Part shown: piece by piece, positions 18,850 to 28,534 of the stretch
Position numbering within the stretch: the stretch's first letter is position 1
Layout: every line of letters starts with the position of its first letter
The notes under the pieces: model-generated
Databases searched by the model: none
Told to the model about the DNA's origin: nothing
Seen by the model: only the letters and a program-made list of their open reading frames with translations
Made by a program: the position numbers and the translations under genes
Origin: Afipia sp. OHSU_II-C1
GTDB lineage: Bacteria; Pseudomonadota; Alphaproteobacteria; Rhizobiales; Xanthobacteraceae
Assembly (NCBI RefSeq): GCF_000497575.1
Contig: NZ_APJI01000005.1
Location: 124,001 to 188,000, forward strand
Direction: 5' to 3'
Length of the DNA stretch: 64,000 bases

Positions 18850-20798
18850 CGAAATGGTTTCATGAGGGTGCGATAGACGGATCGTGCAACGGCGAATGCC
18901 ACGGGATGTCCGCGCAAGCTCCGGTGCCCCCACAGCCTCAGACTTTCCATGCGGTCGTTTCGCTTCTTGCGTTTCTTGAGCCGGGTGTTGCTTGTGAATC
19001 CATCACTCGGATTAGGTCGTCCGCGCTTGGCGCGATAGGTCGCATCCAGAAAGCCATAGCCGTACTTGATGTCTGGTTCGAGGTGGCAGCCTTCGGCCCA
19101 TTCGTTCCATGCATTGATGAAAACGAGGCGGTCGTCGGGATCTCGCTCCGCCACTGTCTTCTCGCTGGCCTCGTTCAACCAGCGCTCGTAATTGTCGGGG
19201 GTGCCGTCCAGAACGATCAGTGGATTTTTTTTCCTGCGCGCAGTGTTGTCCCATGACGGGAAGAGGCCGCGGTAAACGCGCCGCTTGCGGTAGTCGTGGC
19301 TGAGATATTGCGTGGCGATGTCGTTGAACTTGAGTGCGATGGCTTCCGTCGTGCTTTCGATGCCGGGCAGGTCGCCGGCGTAGTTCTTCACCAGACAGTT
19401 GTGGGGCGGAAACTCGACGCCGGCATCGAAGCCGAAATGCTCAAAGCTGGTGTTGCCATGGGTGAGGGCCGCGACCAGATGAATCTCGCCGATCCCGTGT
19501 GCCCGGCAGAATTCCCGCCAGCGCCGGACCGTTGCGGCGGGATCTGGAATTTGCTGCGGCCGATAGACCACCAGCAGAGGTTTTCCATCGACCCGCAGAT
19601 AACGCCGATCCCGGAAGAACGGCAACAAGCTCTCGATAAAGTCGATATCGTTCTTGGGCGAATAGGTTTGCTCGATCAAAATCTGATGTTCGGATGCGTC
19701 CCACGCCCGCGTCCAGTTTTCATTCGCCCAGCAAAGGCAGAATTCGATATCGGCTTTCTTGTCGGCGAGAAACTCGTCGACCGGCCGCTCCAGCAGGCGG
19801 CGTCCGCCAAACCAGTAGTAGTGAAAACAGAACGCGTCGACGCCGTGGGCTTTGGCCTCGCGGATCTGCTGATGTTGAACGCTCCGGTCCCGCAGATCGT
19901 AAAATCCGTTACTGGGCTGGTGAGGCTGGTAATGTCCCTCAAACAGCGGCCGGGCCTTGGTGGCGTTGGTCCATTCGGTAAACCCCTTACCCCACCACGC
20001 GTCGTTTTCAGGGATTGGATGGAATTGCGGAAGATAGAACGCGATGTACTTCAGCTTGTTTGCCTGACCGGCTACTTGTTCGGTCAGGACGATTCCTTTT
20101 CTCTCCGGATTTCGATCAATCGGTTCTGCGCGCACAACAACCTGATACACGTGCGCGTACTCGGTTGATTCGAATGCGTCCCGTTTCGATTGCGGTGTCC
20201 GTTCCCATCGCTCGGCGAACTCCGATTCCTCTGGGCGAACGACGACGAAGGCGACTTCCGTTATCTTGAACCGCGCCTGCTCGAAGAGGCTCTGTATGTT
20301 CTTGATGCCGAAGAAACGAATGTGAGTCCGATCAAGCAGCCCCCAGTCCTGATACGCGAAATCGTTGTCGGCCAGGCAGGCTATTATGGCCGCATGGCCC
20401 ACATGAGGTATTGATACAATCAGGCTGCCGGTGTCGTTGAGAAAATCGGCGGCCGATTTGAGTGTTGTCCAAGGATCGTAAAGATGTTCGAGGACATCCG
20501 CGATCACGATGGCATCGAATTTCGTGGCGCCGAGGGCAGCAGACCAGTTGGATTCATCAAGATTTGCGTGGATCACTTCCTTGCAGAAGCCTCGAAGTAT
20601 TTCCACGCACTGGGAATCGCGTTCGATCGCTGTGACCTCGCAGCCGTTGCTCTCGGTCATCACACGCGAAATCGAGCCAGGCCCCGCGCCGATTTCAAGT
20701 ACCTTTTTGTTGCTGCCAACAAAGCGCAGCACGTTCGCGGGTGCGGTGTTGCTGCCTTTGTCGATTTCGTAGCTATAAATATCGGCCGCCGAACTCAT
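18846..20798 (-). CDS. Fusion of SAM methyltransferase and WbsX-type (GH99-like) glycan domain
   Basis: 650 residues with two domains. Residues about 15-225 are a class I methyltransferase: VLEIGAGPGSISRVM (SAM motif I), DAIVIADVLEHLYDP (post-II) and GSLIVSIPHVGHA. Residues about 250-610 form a WbsX/GH99-like domain: IAFYLPQFHPIPENDAWWG, GFTEWTNATKARPLFEGHYQ, CLCWANENWTRAWD and FINAWNEWAEGCHLEPD are its standard blocks. WbsX domains occur in O-antigen loci with a suspected glycosyltransferase or hydrolase role. The fusion suggests a sugar-processing enzyme that also methylates. It is translationally coupled to the GT61 gene downstream. Confidence 0.85.
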   Translation of the reverse strand: MSSAADIYSYEIDKGSNTAPANVLRFVGSNKKVLEIGAGPGSISRVMTESNGCEVTAIERDSQCVEILRGFCKEVIHANLDESNWSAALGATKFDAIVIADVLEHLYDPWTTLKSAADFLNDTGSLIVSIPHVGHAAIIACLADNDFAYQDWGLLDRTHIRFFGIKNIQSLFEQARFKITEVAFVVVRPEESEFAERWERTPQSKRDAFESTEYAHVYQVVVRAEPIDRNPERKGIVLTEQVAGQANKLKYIAFYLPQFHPIPENDAWWGKGFTEWTNATKARPLFEGHYQPHQPSNGFYDLRDRSVQHQQIREAKAHGVDAFCFHYYWFGGRRLLERPVDEFLADKKADIEFCLCWANENWTRAWDASEHQILIEQTYSPKNDIDFIESLLPFFRDRRYLRVDGKPLLVVYRPQQIPDPAATVRRWREFCRAHGIGEIHLVAALTHGNTSFEHFGFDAGVEFPPHNCLVKNYAGDLPGIESTTEAIALKFNDIATQYLSHDYRKRRVYRGLFPSWDNTARRKKNPLIVLDGTPDNYERWLNEASEKTVAERDPDDRLVFINAWNEWAEGCHLEPDIKYGYGFLDATYRAKRGRPNPSDGFTSNTRLKKRKKRNDRMESLRLWGHRSLRGHPVAFAVARSVYRTLMKPFR

Positions 20799-21214
20799 GC
20801 AGTTTCTCTTTCGAAGAGACTTCTAAAATCGCGCAGTTGTCGGGTCTGCACAAATAGGGGGCTGTTCGCCGCGTTTGCGCAAATTGAGACGTCTCTGAAT
20901 TCGGCTGTTCGCCAAATACTGCCCGAAAAATCCCCTGCCTTCAAAAAACACAACATCGCTTTTTTGGTTCTCAAAAAACAAATAAAGCGCCTATCTACGT
21001 AATTTGGGCAGAATAGCAAAAGAATTTCATGAAAACGATACTGATGTGGGGCGCCCCGGAAGCTGATGGGTGAACTAACCTTAATGAGATGCGTCTCGCC
21101 CATGGCTTTGCCCCTGCGCGAGATATACATGACCGGCGTGGTCTGTTAGTTTGGCGTCCATAATCCGGGTTCTACTGTTTACGTTTCAGCGTATTTTTTA
21201 AGAATAGCCGCGCT
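20799..21214. other. Divergent intergenic region, no gene seen
   Basis: 416 bases between the divergent methyltransferase-WbsX and GT2 genes. It is more AT-rich than its surroundings and must hold both promoters. TCAAAAAACA occurs twice (20941 and 20971). A minus-strand open frame of 111 codons covers most of it but has no recognisable similarity and odd composition, so I do not call it. Confidence 0.6.
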
Positions 21215-22141
21215 ATGCCGATCGCGTCGAAACATGTTTGTATTCTGATGGGAGTGAAAAACGGGGAGAGGTTTCTCGGCGAGCAACTCCGGTCGATTCA
21301 GGAGCAAACCCATCGGGATTGGTCCATGGTCGCGTCTGACGACGGCTCATCGGATCGGTCCATCGAAGTCTTGCAAACGTTCGCCCGTGGCTGCACATCG
21401 TCGGTCGTTGTATTTTCGGGGCCGAGGGAAGGGTTCGCAGAGAACTTTATGTCGCTTGCGCGAAACAAGGAGTTGCGCGCAGACTATTTTGCATTCAGCG
21501 ATCAGGACGACATCTGGTCCGCGGACAAGCTCGAGCGTTCCCTTCGCTGGCTTGAATCGATATCTCCGGAGATTCCCGCGATATACTGCTCGCGAGCGGA
21601 ATTGGTGGATCGGGAGGGACGCCATATTGGATTTTCGCCGTTGTTCAAAAGGCCCCCGTCCTTTCGGCATGCTTTGGTGCAGAACATCGCGAGCGGCAAC
21701 ACGATGGTGTTTAACAGGAGCGCAAAGCATCTGCTGGAGACAACGCCGAGCCTCAAGGTCAATTCTCATGACTGGTGGGGGTATCAGATCGTGACCGGTG
21801 CGGGAGGCGTTGTGTTCTATGATCCGGTGCCGACGATAAAGTACCGCCAGCATGGCGACAACGCCGTCGGACTGGAAACGACGCTGCGGTCCCGGTGGGG
21901 GCGCATCAGGGCAATTTTCTCGGGAGGTCTCAGCGCATTGACCGATTCAAACATTCAGGCGCTGCAGGCGTCGAGATCGCATCTGACGAATGCAAGTCAG
22001 AAGGTCCTTGACGATTTTTCTGCGGCCCGGAACGCGTGGTTCGCTTCCCGCCTTTATGGTCTTTGGAAGTCCGGTGTGTACCGTCAGACACTGCCTGCGA
22101 CGTGCACGCTTTGGTTCGCAGCAATTGCGCGAAAACTTTAG
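21215..22141 (+). CDS. GT2-family glycosyltransferase (rhamnosyltransferase-like)
   Basis: 308 residues with a GT-A fold. The N-terminal strand CILMGVKNGERFLGEQLRSI, then VASDDGSSDRSIEVL (nucleotide binding) and FAFSDQDDIWSADKLERS with the DxD-type metal motif are clear. The sequence after DQDD-W resembles rhamnosyltransferases of the WbbL/RfbF type. It directly precedes rfbB (stop and start are adjacent), which places it at the head of a dTDP-rhamnose operon and supports rhamnose as donor. The ATG at 21215 follows an AT-rich leader. Confidence 0.85.
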   Translation: MPIASKHVCILMGVKNGERFLGEQLRSIQEQTHRDWSMVASDDGSSDRSIEVLQTFARGCTSSVVVFSGPREGFAENFMSLARNKELRADYFAFSDQDDIWSADKLERSLRWLESISPEIPAIYCSRAELVDREGRHIGFSPLFKRPPSFRHALVQNIASGNTMVFNRSAKHLLETTPSLKVNSHDWWGYQIVTGAGGVVFYDPVPTIKYRQHGDNAVGLETTLRSRWGRIRAIFSGGLSALTDSNIQALQASRSHLTNASQKVLDDFSAARNAWFASRLYGLWKSGVYRQTLPATCTLWFAAIARKL

Positions 22142-23242
22142 ATGACGGTGTCGTCGATCATTTCCCAGGACAAAGTGCGCCCGATCCTGGTGACCGGGGG
22201 CGCCGGATTTATCGGGACCAATTTTATTCTCGATTGGCTGAAGGCCGAGAAGGCGCCGATCATCAATCTGGACAAGCTCACCTATGCCGGGAACCTCGAT
22301 AATTTCAAAACGATCTCTTCGGATTCGAATCTTGAATTCGTTCATGGCGATATCGGTGACGCTGAACTGGTCAAAGCAATCCTGGAGCGCAACAAGCCGC
22401 AGGCGATCCTGAATTTCGCAGCGGAGTCCCATGTCGATCGTTCGATACATGGCCCGGGCGATTTCATCGATACGAATGTTGTTGGTACATTCAGGCTGCT
22501 GGAATGTGCGAGAGATTACTGGGAGCGGTTAAGGGGCGAAGAGGGACGGGAGTTCCGCTTCCTTCAGATATCGACGGACGAGGTATATGGATCGCTGCAG
22601 CCGTCACAGGACGCGTTCACGGAAGGAAATGCGTTCGTGCCGAACAGTCCCTACGCGGCTTCCAAGGCGGCTGCCGATCATCTCGTGCGGGCCTGGCATC
22701 GAACCTATGGACTTCCGGTCCTGACCACTAACTGCTCGAACAATTACGGACCGTATCAATTCCCGGAAAAGCTCATTCCGCTGATGATCAGCCACGCTTT
22801 GGGCGGTAAGCAGCTGCCGATCTATGGTGACGGACTGCACAGCCGCGACTGGCTTTACGTTGCCGATCACTGCTCTGCGGTGAAGACGGTATTGCGGGGG
22901 GGCCGTGTCGGAGAAGTCTACAACATTGGAGGCCGGAACGAGAAAACCAACAAGGAAGTGGTTCTGGCGATTTGCGGCGTGCTCGATGCCGAGATCCCGC
23001 GCGCAGACGGGAAATCGTACGGCGAGCAGATCGCTTCGGTTCCGGACCGCCCGGGGCATGATCGCCGGTATGCGATGGATGCATCAAAGATCGTCAGCGA
23101 GTTGGGATGGGCGCCACAGGAGACCTTTGAAACGGGTCTGCGCAAGACTGTGCGCTGGTATCTTTCCAATCATGACTGGCTGGCGGGGATCATGTCAGGC
23201 TCGTACCGCGACTGGATACAAAAGAACTACGGGGTTCGATGA
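22142..23242 (+). CDS. rfbB: dTDP-glucose 4,6-dehydratase
   Basis: Second step of dTDP-L-rhamnose synthesis, making dTDP-4-keto-6-deoxyglucose. 366 residues, extended SDR fold. VTGGAGFIGTNFILDWL binds NAD, LQISTDEVYGSL carries the catalytic Thr-Asp-Glu, and SPYAASKAAADHLVRAW holds the Tyr-x3-Lys pair; NNYGPYQFPEKLIP is diagnostic of RmlB. Its ATG follows the GT2 stop directly and its own stop overlaps rfbD (ATGA), so the genes are coupled. Confidence 0.96.
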   Translation: MTVSSIISQDKVRPILVTGGAGFIGTNFILDWLKAEKAPIINLDKLTYAGNLDNFKTISSDSNLEFVHGDIGDAELVKAILERNKPQAILNFAAESHVDRSIHGPGDFIDTNVVGTFRLLECARDYWERLRGEEGREFRFLQISTDEVYGSLQPSQDAFTEGNAFVPNSPYAASKAAADHLVRAWHRTYGLPVLTTNCSNNYGPYQFPEKLIPLMISHALGGKQLPIYGDGLHSRDWLYVADHCSAVKTVLRGGRVGEVYNIGGRNEKTNKEVVLAICGVLDAEIPRADGKSYGEQIASVPDRPGHDRRYAMDASKIVSELGWAPQETFETGLRKTVRWYLSNHDWLAGIMSGSYRDWIQKNYGVR

Positions 23243-24135
23243 AGACGATCCTGCTGTTCGGGAAAAATGGCCAGATCGGATCGGCGCTCCAAACGGTGTT
23301 GAGGACGCGCGGGGCTGTTGTCGCTCTTGATCGAACCACCTGTGATTTGTCCGACGTCGATCAGCTTCGGTCGGTTATCGGTTCAGTCAAGCCCGACATC
23401 ATTGTCAATGCGGCGGCATATACTGCGGTTGACCGCGCTGAAAGTGACAAGGATCTCTGCTTTCGCGTGAACTCGCTTGCGCCCGCGGTGATGGCGGAGG
23501 CGGCAAGCAGGCTCAACGCAGTTCTTGTGCATTACTCGACGGACTATGTCTTCAGCGGCGATAAGCCCTCGGCGTATCTGGAAGACGACCGGCCCGACCC
23601 GCTAAATGCATACGGCCGATCCAAGCTTGATGGTGATCAGGCAGTCCTGGCGTCGGGCTGCCGTAGTATCATTTTGCGCGTCGGCTGGGTTTACAGCGCG
23701 GCGGGGCAAAACTTCGCCAATACGATTTTGCAGCTCGCACGCAAGCAGGACAGGATCACCGTGGTCGCGGACCAATTTGGCGCACCGACTTCGGCTAGAT
23801 TCATCGCGGATACGACCGCGAACCTGATTGATCAGATCAATCTAGACAAGCCCCAGCGTTTCGGTGTGTTTCACCTGGCCGCGGCTGGCCGTGCGTCCTG
23901 GCACGGCTATGCGACGGAGCTGCTGCGCGAAGCCCGTCGGCTGAACTTCGGACTGGGAGCTGGTCCGGATGACGTCGTTCCGATTTCGTCTACCGAATAC
24001 GCGACGGTCGCGCCCCGGCCGAGAAACAGTATGCTGGATACCGGAAAGATCCAGAGAGTTTTTTCTGTCCGGATGCCGGACTGGCAAGTGGGTGTACGGC
24101 AACTGGTTCAAGAGTTGAGTAAAGAGCTGACATGA
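23239..24135 (+). CDS. rfbD: dTDP-4-dehydrorhamnose reductase
   Basis: Final NAD(P)H-dependent step to dTDP-L-rhamnose. 298 residues. [13 protein letters not shown] is the RmlD-type glycine motif, [27 protein letters not shown] and [12 protein letters not shown] (Tyr-x3-Lys) are all characteristic. Start and stop both overlap neighbours by ATGA, so it sits in the middle of a tightly coupled B-D-A-C operon. Confidence 0.95.
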   Translation: MKTILLFGKNGQIGSALQTVLRTRGAVVALDRTTCDLSDVDQLRSVIGSVKPDIIVNAAAYTAVDRAESDKDLCFRVNSLAPAVMAEAASRLNAVLVHYSTDYVFSGDKPSAYLEDDRPDPLNAYGRSKLDGDQAVLASGCRSIILRVGWVYSAAGQNFANTILQLARKQDRITVVADQFGAPTSARFIADTTANLIDQINLDKPQRFGVFHLAAAGRASWHGYATELLREARRLNFGLGAGPDDVVPISSTEYATVAPRPRNSMLDTGKIQRVFSVRMPDWQVGVRQLVQELSKELT

Positions 24136-25022
24136 CCAAGACACGAAAGGGCATCATCCTGGCAGGGGGGACAGGCACGCGATTGCACCCTGCCACGATC
24201 GCTGTCAGCAAGCAGCTGTTGCCTGTTTTCGACAAGCCGATGATCTATCATCCGCTGTCCGTTCTGATGCTGTCGAATATCCGTGAGGTGCTGATCATTT
24301 CGACGCCTCAGGACCTGCCGCGGTTCGTGCAACTGCTCGATACCGGCGAGCAGTGGGGGATGAATTTCCAGTATGCTGTTCAGGAGAATCCAGACGGCCT
24401 GGCTCAGGCGATAACGATCGGCGCGTCGTTCATCGGAGAGGACGATGTTACCCTTATTCTTGGCGATAACATCTTCCATGGTCATGGTTTGCCCGAACTA
24501 CTTACTCAGGCGTGCGCCCGGCAGAACTGCGCCACGGTGTTCGCATGTCACGTACCGGATCCGCAGCGTTACGGCGTTGTTGAATTCGATGCCGGCCGCC
24601 GTGCGGTTTCCCTGGAGGAAAAGCCGCTGTCGTCCCGGTCGAATTTTGCCGTAACAGGTCTCTACTTTTACGACAACGAGGTGATCAAGTTCGCGCGATC
24701 ACTCACGCCGTCAGCGCGGGGCGAACTGGAAATTACCGATCTCAACCGGCTTTATCTTGAGCGAGGACGCTTGCATGTCGAGATCATCGGCCGGGGATTT
24801 GCGTGGTTCGATGCGGGGACTCATGAAACGCTCCTTCAGGCGGGGCAGTTTGTGGCGACTCTCGAGCAGCGTCAGGGTATGAAGATCGCCTGTCCCGAGG
24901 AGATCGCCTTCTCGAAGGGCTGGATCAACGCCGAAAAACTTGATCAGTTAGCGGATGCACTAGGAAAGACAGGATACGGTCAGTATCTCAAGGGGCTTCT
25001 CGCCGACAGGTTCAGATTGTGA
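24132..25022 (+). CDS. rfbA: Glucose-1-phosphate thymidylyltransferase
   Basis: First step of the dTDP-rhamnose pathway: joins dTTP and glucose-1-phosphate. 296 residues, normal for RmlA. The nucleotide-binding [16 protein letters not shown] with [18 protein letters not shown] and the ILGDNIFHG metal site are intact; the later [20 protein letters not shown] is the RmlA C-terminal signature. The gene starts within the rfbD stop and its own stop is overlapped by the GTG of rfbC. Confidence 0.96.
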   Translation: MTKTRKGIILAGGTGTRLHPATIAVSKQLLPVFDKPMIYHPLSVLMLSNIREVLIISTPQDLPRFVQLLDTGEQWGMNFQYAVQENPDGLAQAITIGASFIGEDDVTLILGDNIFHGHGLPELLTQACARQNCATVFACHVPDPQRYGVVEFDAGRRAVSLEEKPLSSRSNFAVTGLYFYDNEVIKFARSLTPSARGELEITDLNRLYLERGRLHVEIIGRGFAWFDAGTHETLLQAGQFVATLEQRQGMKIACPEEIAFSKGWINAEKLDQLADALGKTGYGQYLKGLLADRFRL

Positions 25023-25561
25023 AGATTACGCCGACGCAAATTCCCGACGTGTTTGTTCTCGAGCCACAGATATACGAGGACGACCGGGGGTTTCTGTTTG
25101 AAAGCTTCAACAGCCAGCATTTTGCGAAATTGTTCGGGGCCGGAATATCGTTCGTTCAGGATAATCAGTCGTCGTCACGGCAGGGTGTTGTGCGCGGATT
25201 GCATTATCAGATAGCGCCGAAGGCCCAGGGCAAGCTCGTGCGGGTCGTGCAGGGGGAGATTTTCGACGTGGCCGTCGATATGCGGAAGGATTCCCCCTCT
25301 TTCGGACAATGGGTTGGGGATGTCCTGAGCGCCGCAAACCGGAAGCAGATATGGATCCCCGAGGGTTTTGCGCACGGATTCCAGGTCCTGAGCGCGACAG
25401 CCGATGTGCTTTACAAGATCACCAACTACTGGTCTCCCGACTGCGAACGAAGCGTCAGATGGGACGACCCTGTTCTCAACGTGAACTGGCCCGCGGCCAT
25501 CACTGCTGTTTCGGAAAGAGACCGGACGGCGCGCAGCTTCGCTGACGCTGACTATTTTTAG
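25019..25561 (+). CDS. rfbC: dTDP-4-dehydrorhamnose 3,5-epimerase
   Basis: Cupin-fold epimerase, third step to dTDP-L-rhamnose. 180 residues. [17 protein letters not shown], the catalytic-His block RGLHYQ, and [14 protein letters not shown] (with the second-shell His and Tyr region YKITNYW) are standard. The GTG start at 25019 overlaps the rfbA stop. Its TAG stop overlaps the TAA stop of the convergent GT4 gene by four bases, so no terminator fits between them. Confidence 0.95.
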   Translation: MKITPTQIPDVFVLEPQIYEDDRGFLFESFNSQHFAKLFGAGISFVQDNQSSSRQGVVRGLHYQIAPKAQGKLVRVVQGEIFDVAVDMRKDSPSFGQWVGDVLSAANRKQIWIPEGFAHGFQVLSATADVLYKITNYWSPDCERSVRWDDPVLNVNWPAAITAVSERDRTARSFADADYF

Positions 25562-26772
25562 GCCGGAGAGGAAATGAGGCCGTCGAAAACGGCCAGTACC
25601 TTGTCTTTTCCAGCATCGTGAGAGAACTGCCGGATGAATGCGTCCTGTCCATTCGACGAGAGCTTTTGCCATAGAACCGGATCGCTGCAGGCAGCAATAA
25701 TCTGGTCGGCCATATCATTTGGAGAGTCGGCGATGAGGATGGTTTCGTTGTGTACGAGCTGCATTCCCTCCGCCGCAATCGTGGTTGCAACCACAGGAAC
25801 GCCATAGCTCAGACTCGTCACGATCTTCCCCTTGATCCCGCCTCCGAAGCGGAGCGGGGCGATGCTCAACCGGCATTCCGCAAACAGCGGCTGGAGATCC
25901 TCGACATAGCCACGCACATCGATATTGTCGCCAGCCAGATCCGATATCTCGCCGGGGATTTTTGAGCCGACGATCACGAAGCGCTCCTTGAAACCTTTCG
26001 CGAGCAGGTGTGGCCAGACTTCGCGCACGAACCAAAGTACGGCATCAGCATTCGGGGTGTGCCCGAAGCCTCCAATAAAAAGGATGTCTTTTCGATCATT
26101 GAAACCACTGGACGGACGGAGCGTCGATTGCTGTTTGCCGCTCCGCCGCTTCGTCCATTTATCCTTGATCCATTCCATGATGTTGTTTGCCGCTGGCGCA
26201 GCGGGAATCTCGCGAAGGATCGGAATTTGATGGAGGGGAGCGTCTGGCAAGAGCGATTTTAGCAAGTCTTTCTCGTAGGTGCTCACAACGATCGTGGCGT
26301 CTGCCCGCTGGATGAGGCTGAGTTCGGTGGTGCGCATTTCGTCGGCCGAACGGATCTGGGAAGGATCGCCGCTCAACGCGGCTTCGCGCTGCATTCGTAA
26401 GAAATGCAGATCGACGGGATGGAACACGATTCGGGTTTTTGGCGCGGTCTTGCGGGCGAGGTCGAACAGATGCATCGCGACATGGGCGCGATAAAACAGG
26501 ATGATGTCGTGACGGGGACCAAGAGTCTCGATGACGTTGAAGATCGACGGCCACTTGCGGGACGAAAGCGTATCAATTCCAAGCCGGCGGAGCGCTTTTG
26601 TATAGCGTCCGGCTTTCCGGAGATCGAATGGAGCGAAGGTGACCTTGTACCCCGATCGGGCCAGAATCTGGAGATAGGAGAAGGTGCTCGCCGATCCGCT
26701 GTCCTGATCGGGCGTTGGTGTTGAATGATCGACGATCAGAATTCTTCCGCGCACGTTGCTAAAGCCGGTCAA
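25558..26772 (-). CDS. GT4-type glycosyltransferase
   Basis: 404-residue GT-B enzyme. The acceptor domain starts RGRILIVDHSTPTPDQDSG and holds DIILFYRAHVAMHLFDLARK; a donor domain follows from about residue 225 with DILFIGGFGHTPNADAVLWF, and LSIAPLRFGGGIKGKIVTSL followed by GVPVVATTIAAEGMQL, the pattern of the GT4 group in which the E-x7-E motif is replaced by a G-G-G-x-K-x-K block. Its start overlaps the end of the upstream sugar-nucleotide dehydrogenase gene by 14 bases. Donor and acceptor unknown. Confidence 0.85.
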   Translation of the reverse strand: MTGFSNVRGRILIVDHSTPTPDQDSGSASTFSYLQILARSGYKVTFAPFDLRKAGRYTKALRRLGIDTLSSRKWPSIFNVIETLGPRHDIILFYRAHVAMHLFDLARKTAPKTRIVFHPVDLHFLRMQREAALSGDPSQIRSADEMRTTELSLIQRADATIVVSTYEKDLLKSLLPDAPLHQIPILREIPAAPAANNIMEWIKDKWTKRRSGKQQSTLRPSSGFNDRKDILFIGGFGHTPNADAVLWFVREVWPHLLAKGFKERFVIVGSKIPGEISDLAGDNIDVRGYVEDLQPLFAECRLSIAPLRFGGGIKGKIVTSLSYGVPVVATTIAAEGMQLVHNETILIADSPNDMADQIIAACSDPVLWQKLSSNGQDAFIRQFSHDAGKDKVLAVFDGLISSPA

Positions 26773-28012
26773 TATTGAACAGCGGAATGGAGCTGTTCAG
26801 CACCTTGATTGCGTCGGGTTGATTTTTTCCGATCACCGCGAGATCCCATGTATCGTCCGAGTGAATTTTCTGGACGGCGATCTTCGCCAGCCAGGGCGCA
26901 AGCCGGGACTTTCCGTCTCCTGTTGCAACAAGATCTGAATCATAGACAGCCAGATCGTATCCGTCAGTCAGTAACTGTTGAGCGAGGTCAGCCAGCGGAC
27001 TTTGCCGGATATCGTCTGTATTGGCCTTGAAACTCAAGCCAACAAGCAGAATGCGCGAGCGGGGCGGCGGGGCGCGTCTCTTGATCTCGGCGATCAGGAA
27101 GTCAGTGTGAGCTTGATTGCTCGCAACAATATGATCGATAACAGGCGCGCTAATTCCCGACACCTTCATATGGTGAGCAAGCGCCTGAATGTCCTTCGAC
27201 AGGCAGGGGCCGCCGAATGCGCCGCCGGGCCGCAGATACGCGGCTGAAAGATTCAGCTTTGTGTCCATGCAGAAAAGCTGGAACAGCTCCGATGGGCTGA
27301 TGCCGGAGCTGGCGGCGAGGCGGCCCACTTCATTGGCGAAGCAGACCTTCAAGGCATGAAAACTGTTGTCGGCGAATTTAATCAGTTCCGCGGTCTCAAG
27401 AGACGTTGCGACGATGGGAGCATCAATGCCCGCGTACAACTCCTTGAGCTTGTCGGCAGTTCCGGGGCTCTGTTCGCCGATGACAATTCTCGCCGGCGCG
27501 AAATAATCCGCCAGAGCGCACCCCTCGCGCATGAATTCGGGATGGTAGGCAACGTGGTAACGCCGGCCCGGTGGCTCGCCGATAGCTGCAAGGAGCGCAG
27601 GCATGAGCGTCGTCGTCATTGTGCCCGGCAGCATTGTGCTTCGGAACACCAGCAAAATTGGCTGTAAATCTGGCGCCCTCAGCCGAATGGCTTCACCCAG
27701 GGTCTGGGACGCGGTGCGCAGGTCCGCAAGATCCAGACTGCCGTCGGGCAATCCGCCGGTGCCGACACAGATGAAGGCAACGTCGGCTTCTGCGATATCG
27801 TTCAAACCTGCTGCTATGGACAGCCGGCCTTCTGCGTGGCCCACGGCAATAATCTCACCAATGTCCGGCTCCCGAAATGGGGCGAGGCCGCGCCCGAGAA
27901 CATCGCAGACGGCGGCATTGTTATCCACTCCAATCACGGTGTGGCCTTCCCGTAAAAGGGCCGCCGCAGTCACAACGCCGACATGCCCAAGACCGCAAAC
28001 CACAATACGCAT
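26759..28012 (-). CDS. GDP-mannose/UDP-glucose-type 6-dehydrogenase
   Basis: Oxidises a nucleotide hexose to the uronic acid with two NAD+. 417 residues. N-terminal CGLGHVGVVTAAALLREGH is the NAD loop (G-x-G-x-x-G), FRSTMLPGT and EFMREGCALADY follow, FADNSFHALKVCFANEVGR is the central helix, and GGAFGGPCLSKDIQAL holds the catalytic Cys. Several blocks (ADN-HALKV-FANE, G-FGG-CLSKD) are closer to GDP-mannose dehydrogenase (AlgD) than to UDP-glucose dehydrogenase, but this is not decisive. It begins a two-gene minus-strand operon with the GT4 gene downstream. Confidence 0.85.
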   Translation of the reverse strand: MRIVVCGLGHVGVVTAAALLREGHTVIGVDNNAAVCDVLGRGLAPFREPDIGEIIAVGHAEGRLSIAAGLNDIAEADVAFICVGTGGLPDGSLDLADLRTASQTLGEAIRLRAPDLQPILLVFRSTMLPGTMTTTLMPALLAAIGEPPGRRYHVAYHPEFMREGCALADYFAPARIVIGEQSPGTADKLKELYAGIDAPIVATSLETAELIKFADNSFHALKVCFANEVGRLAASSGISPSELFQLFCMDTKLNLSAAYLRPGGAFGGPCLSKDIQALAHHMKVSGISAPVIDHIVASNQAHTDFLIAEIKRRAPPPRSRILLVGLSFKANTDDIRQSPLADLAQQLLTDGYDLAVYDSDLVATGDGKSRLAPWLAKIAVQKIHSDDTWDLAVIGKNQPDAIKVLNSSIPLFNIDRL

Positions 28013-28534
28013 CAGTTGCCTTCGTACGAATTATTCATTGGGAATCTTTTCAAGTGCCGACGATGTTGTCGGGTCGGGAAAATTGTGTTCGTATTTTTTA
28101 GTGATTTGAGCTCTGCCCAATAAGCGTTCTCCTGATCGGATCAGCGCCGCGCAGATGCAGATTGACTATTAAATCGAAGCCGATTGGCTTCTTTGGAGCA
28201 CCTGCAATTATCGCTGCGAATATTGCTTTTCTCACCGGAAATTCATGGCGATAAATTGAGAACATTCGTCACCGTACAGGAGCGGCAGCAGGCTTCGATT
28301 CAACAGGATATCGGTGGCTTCTCCATATGACGGGTGGCGAGCCCGGTATCTATCCACAGTTCGTAGAGCTTTGCGAGGCCCTGACCGAGCGTCATTTTTA
28401 CTTCGGTCAATTGCGATGAGGATTTTTCCGGACGCGCAACCCTCGCGCACCGGCAGTTATTTGAAGCCGGGCGCTCGTTCTTTGCTCTGAGGGCGGATTT
28501 CAGCCGGCTTGCGGTTCGGAGGGCGACGGGATCG
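28013..28534. other. Gene-free stretch, possibly holding a gene remnant
   Basis: 522 bases between two minus-strand genes, AT-richer in the part near the dehydrogenase start (28013-28280), where its promoter must lie. On the minus strand at about 28300-28440 one frame reads QLTEVKMTLGQGLAKLYELW before stopping, which recalls the C-terminal end of NAD-dependent sugar epimerases (a helix ending in a W-rich segment). There is no start codon or NAD motif, so if real it is a decayed fragment. No intact gene seen. Confidence 0.3.

Noticed and set aside
20795-21130. 111-codon minus-strand open frame in the divergent spacer
   Set aside because: No similarity, no ribosome site, and it overlaps the start of a real gene; the spacer has promoter-like AT content.
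28232-28450. 72-codon minus-strand open frame
   Set aside because: It has no recognisable family; the weak epimerase-like signal nearby is in a different frame.
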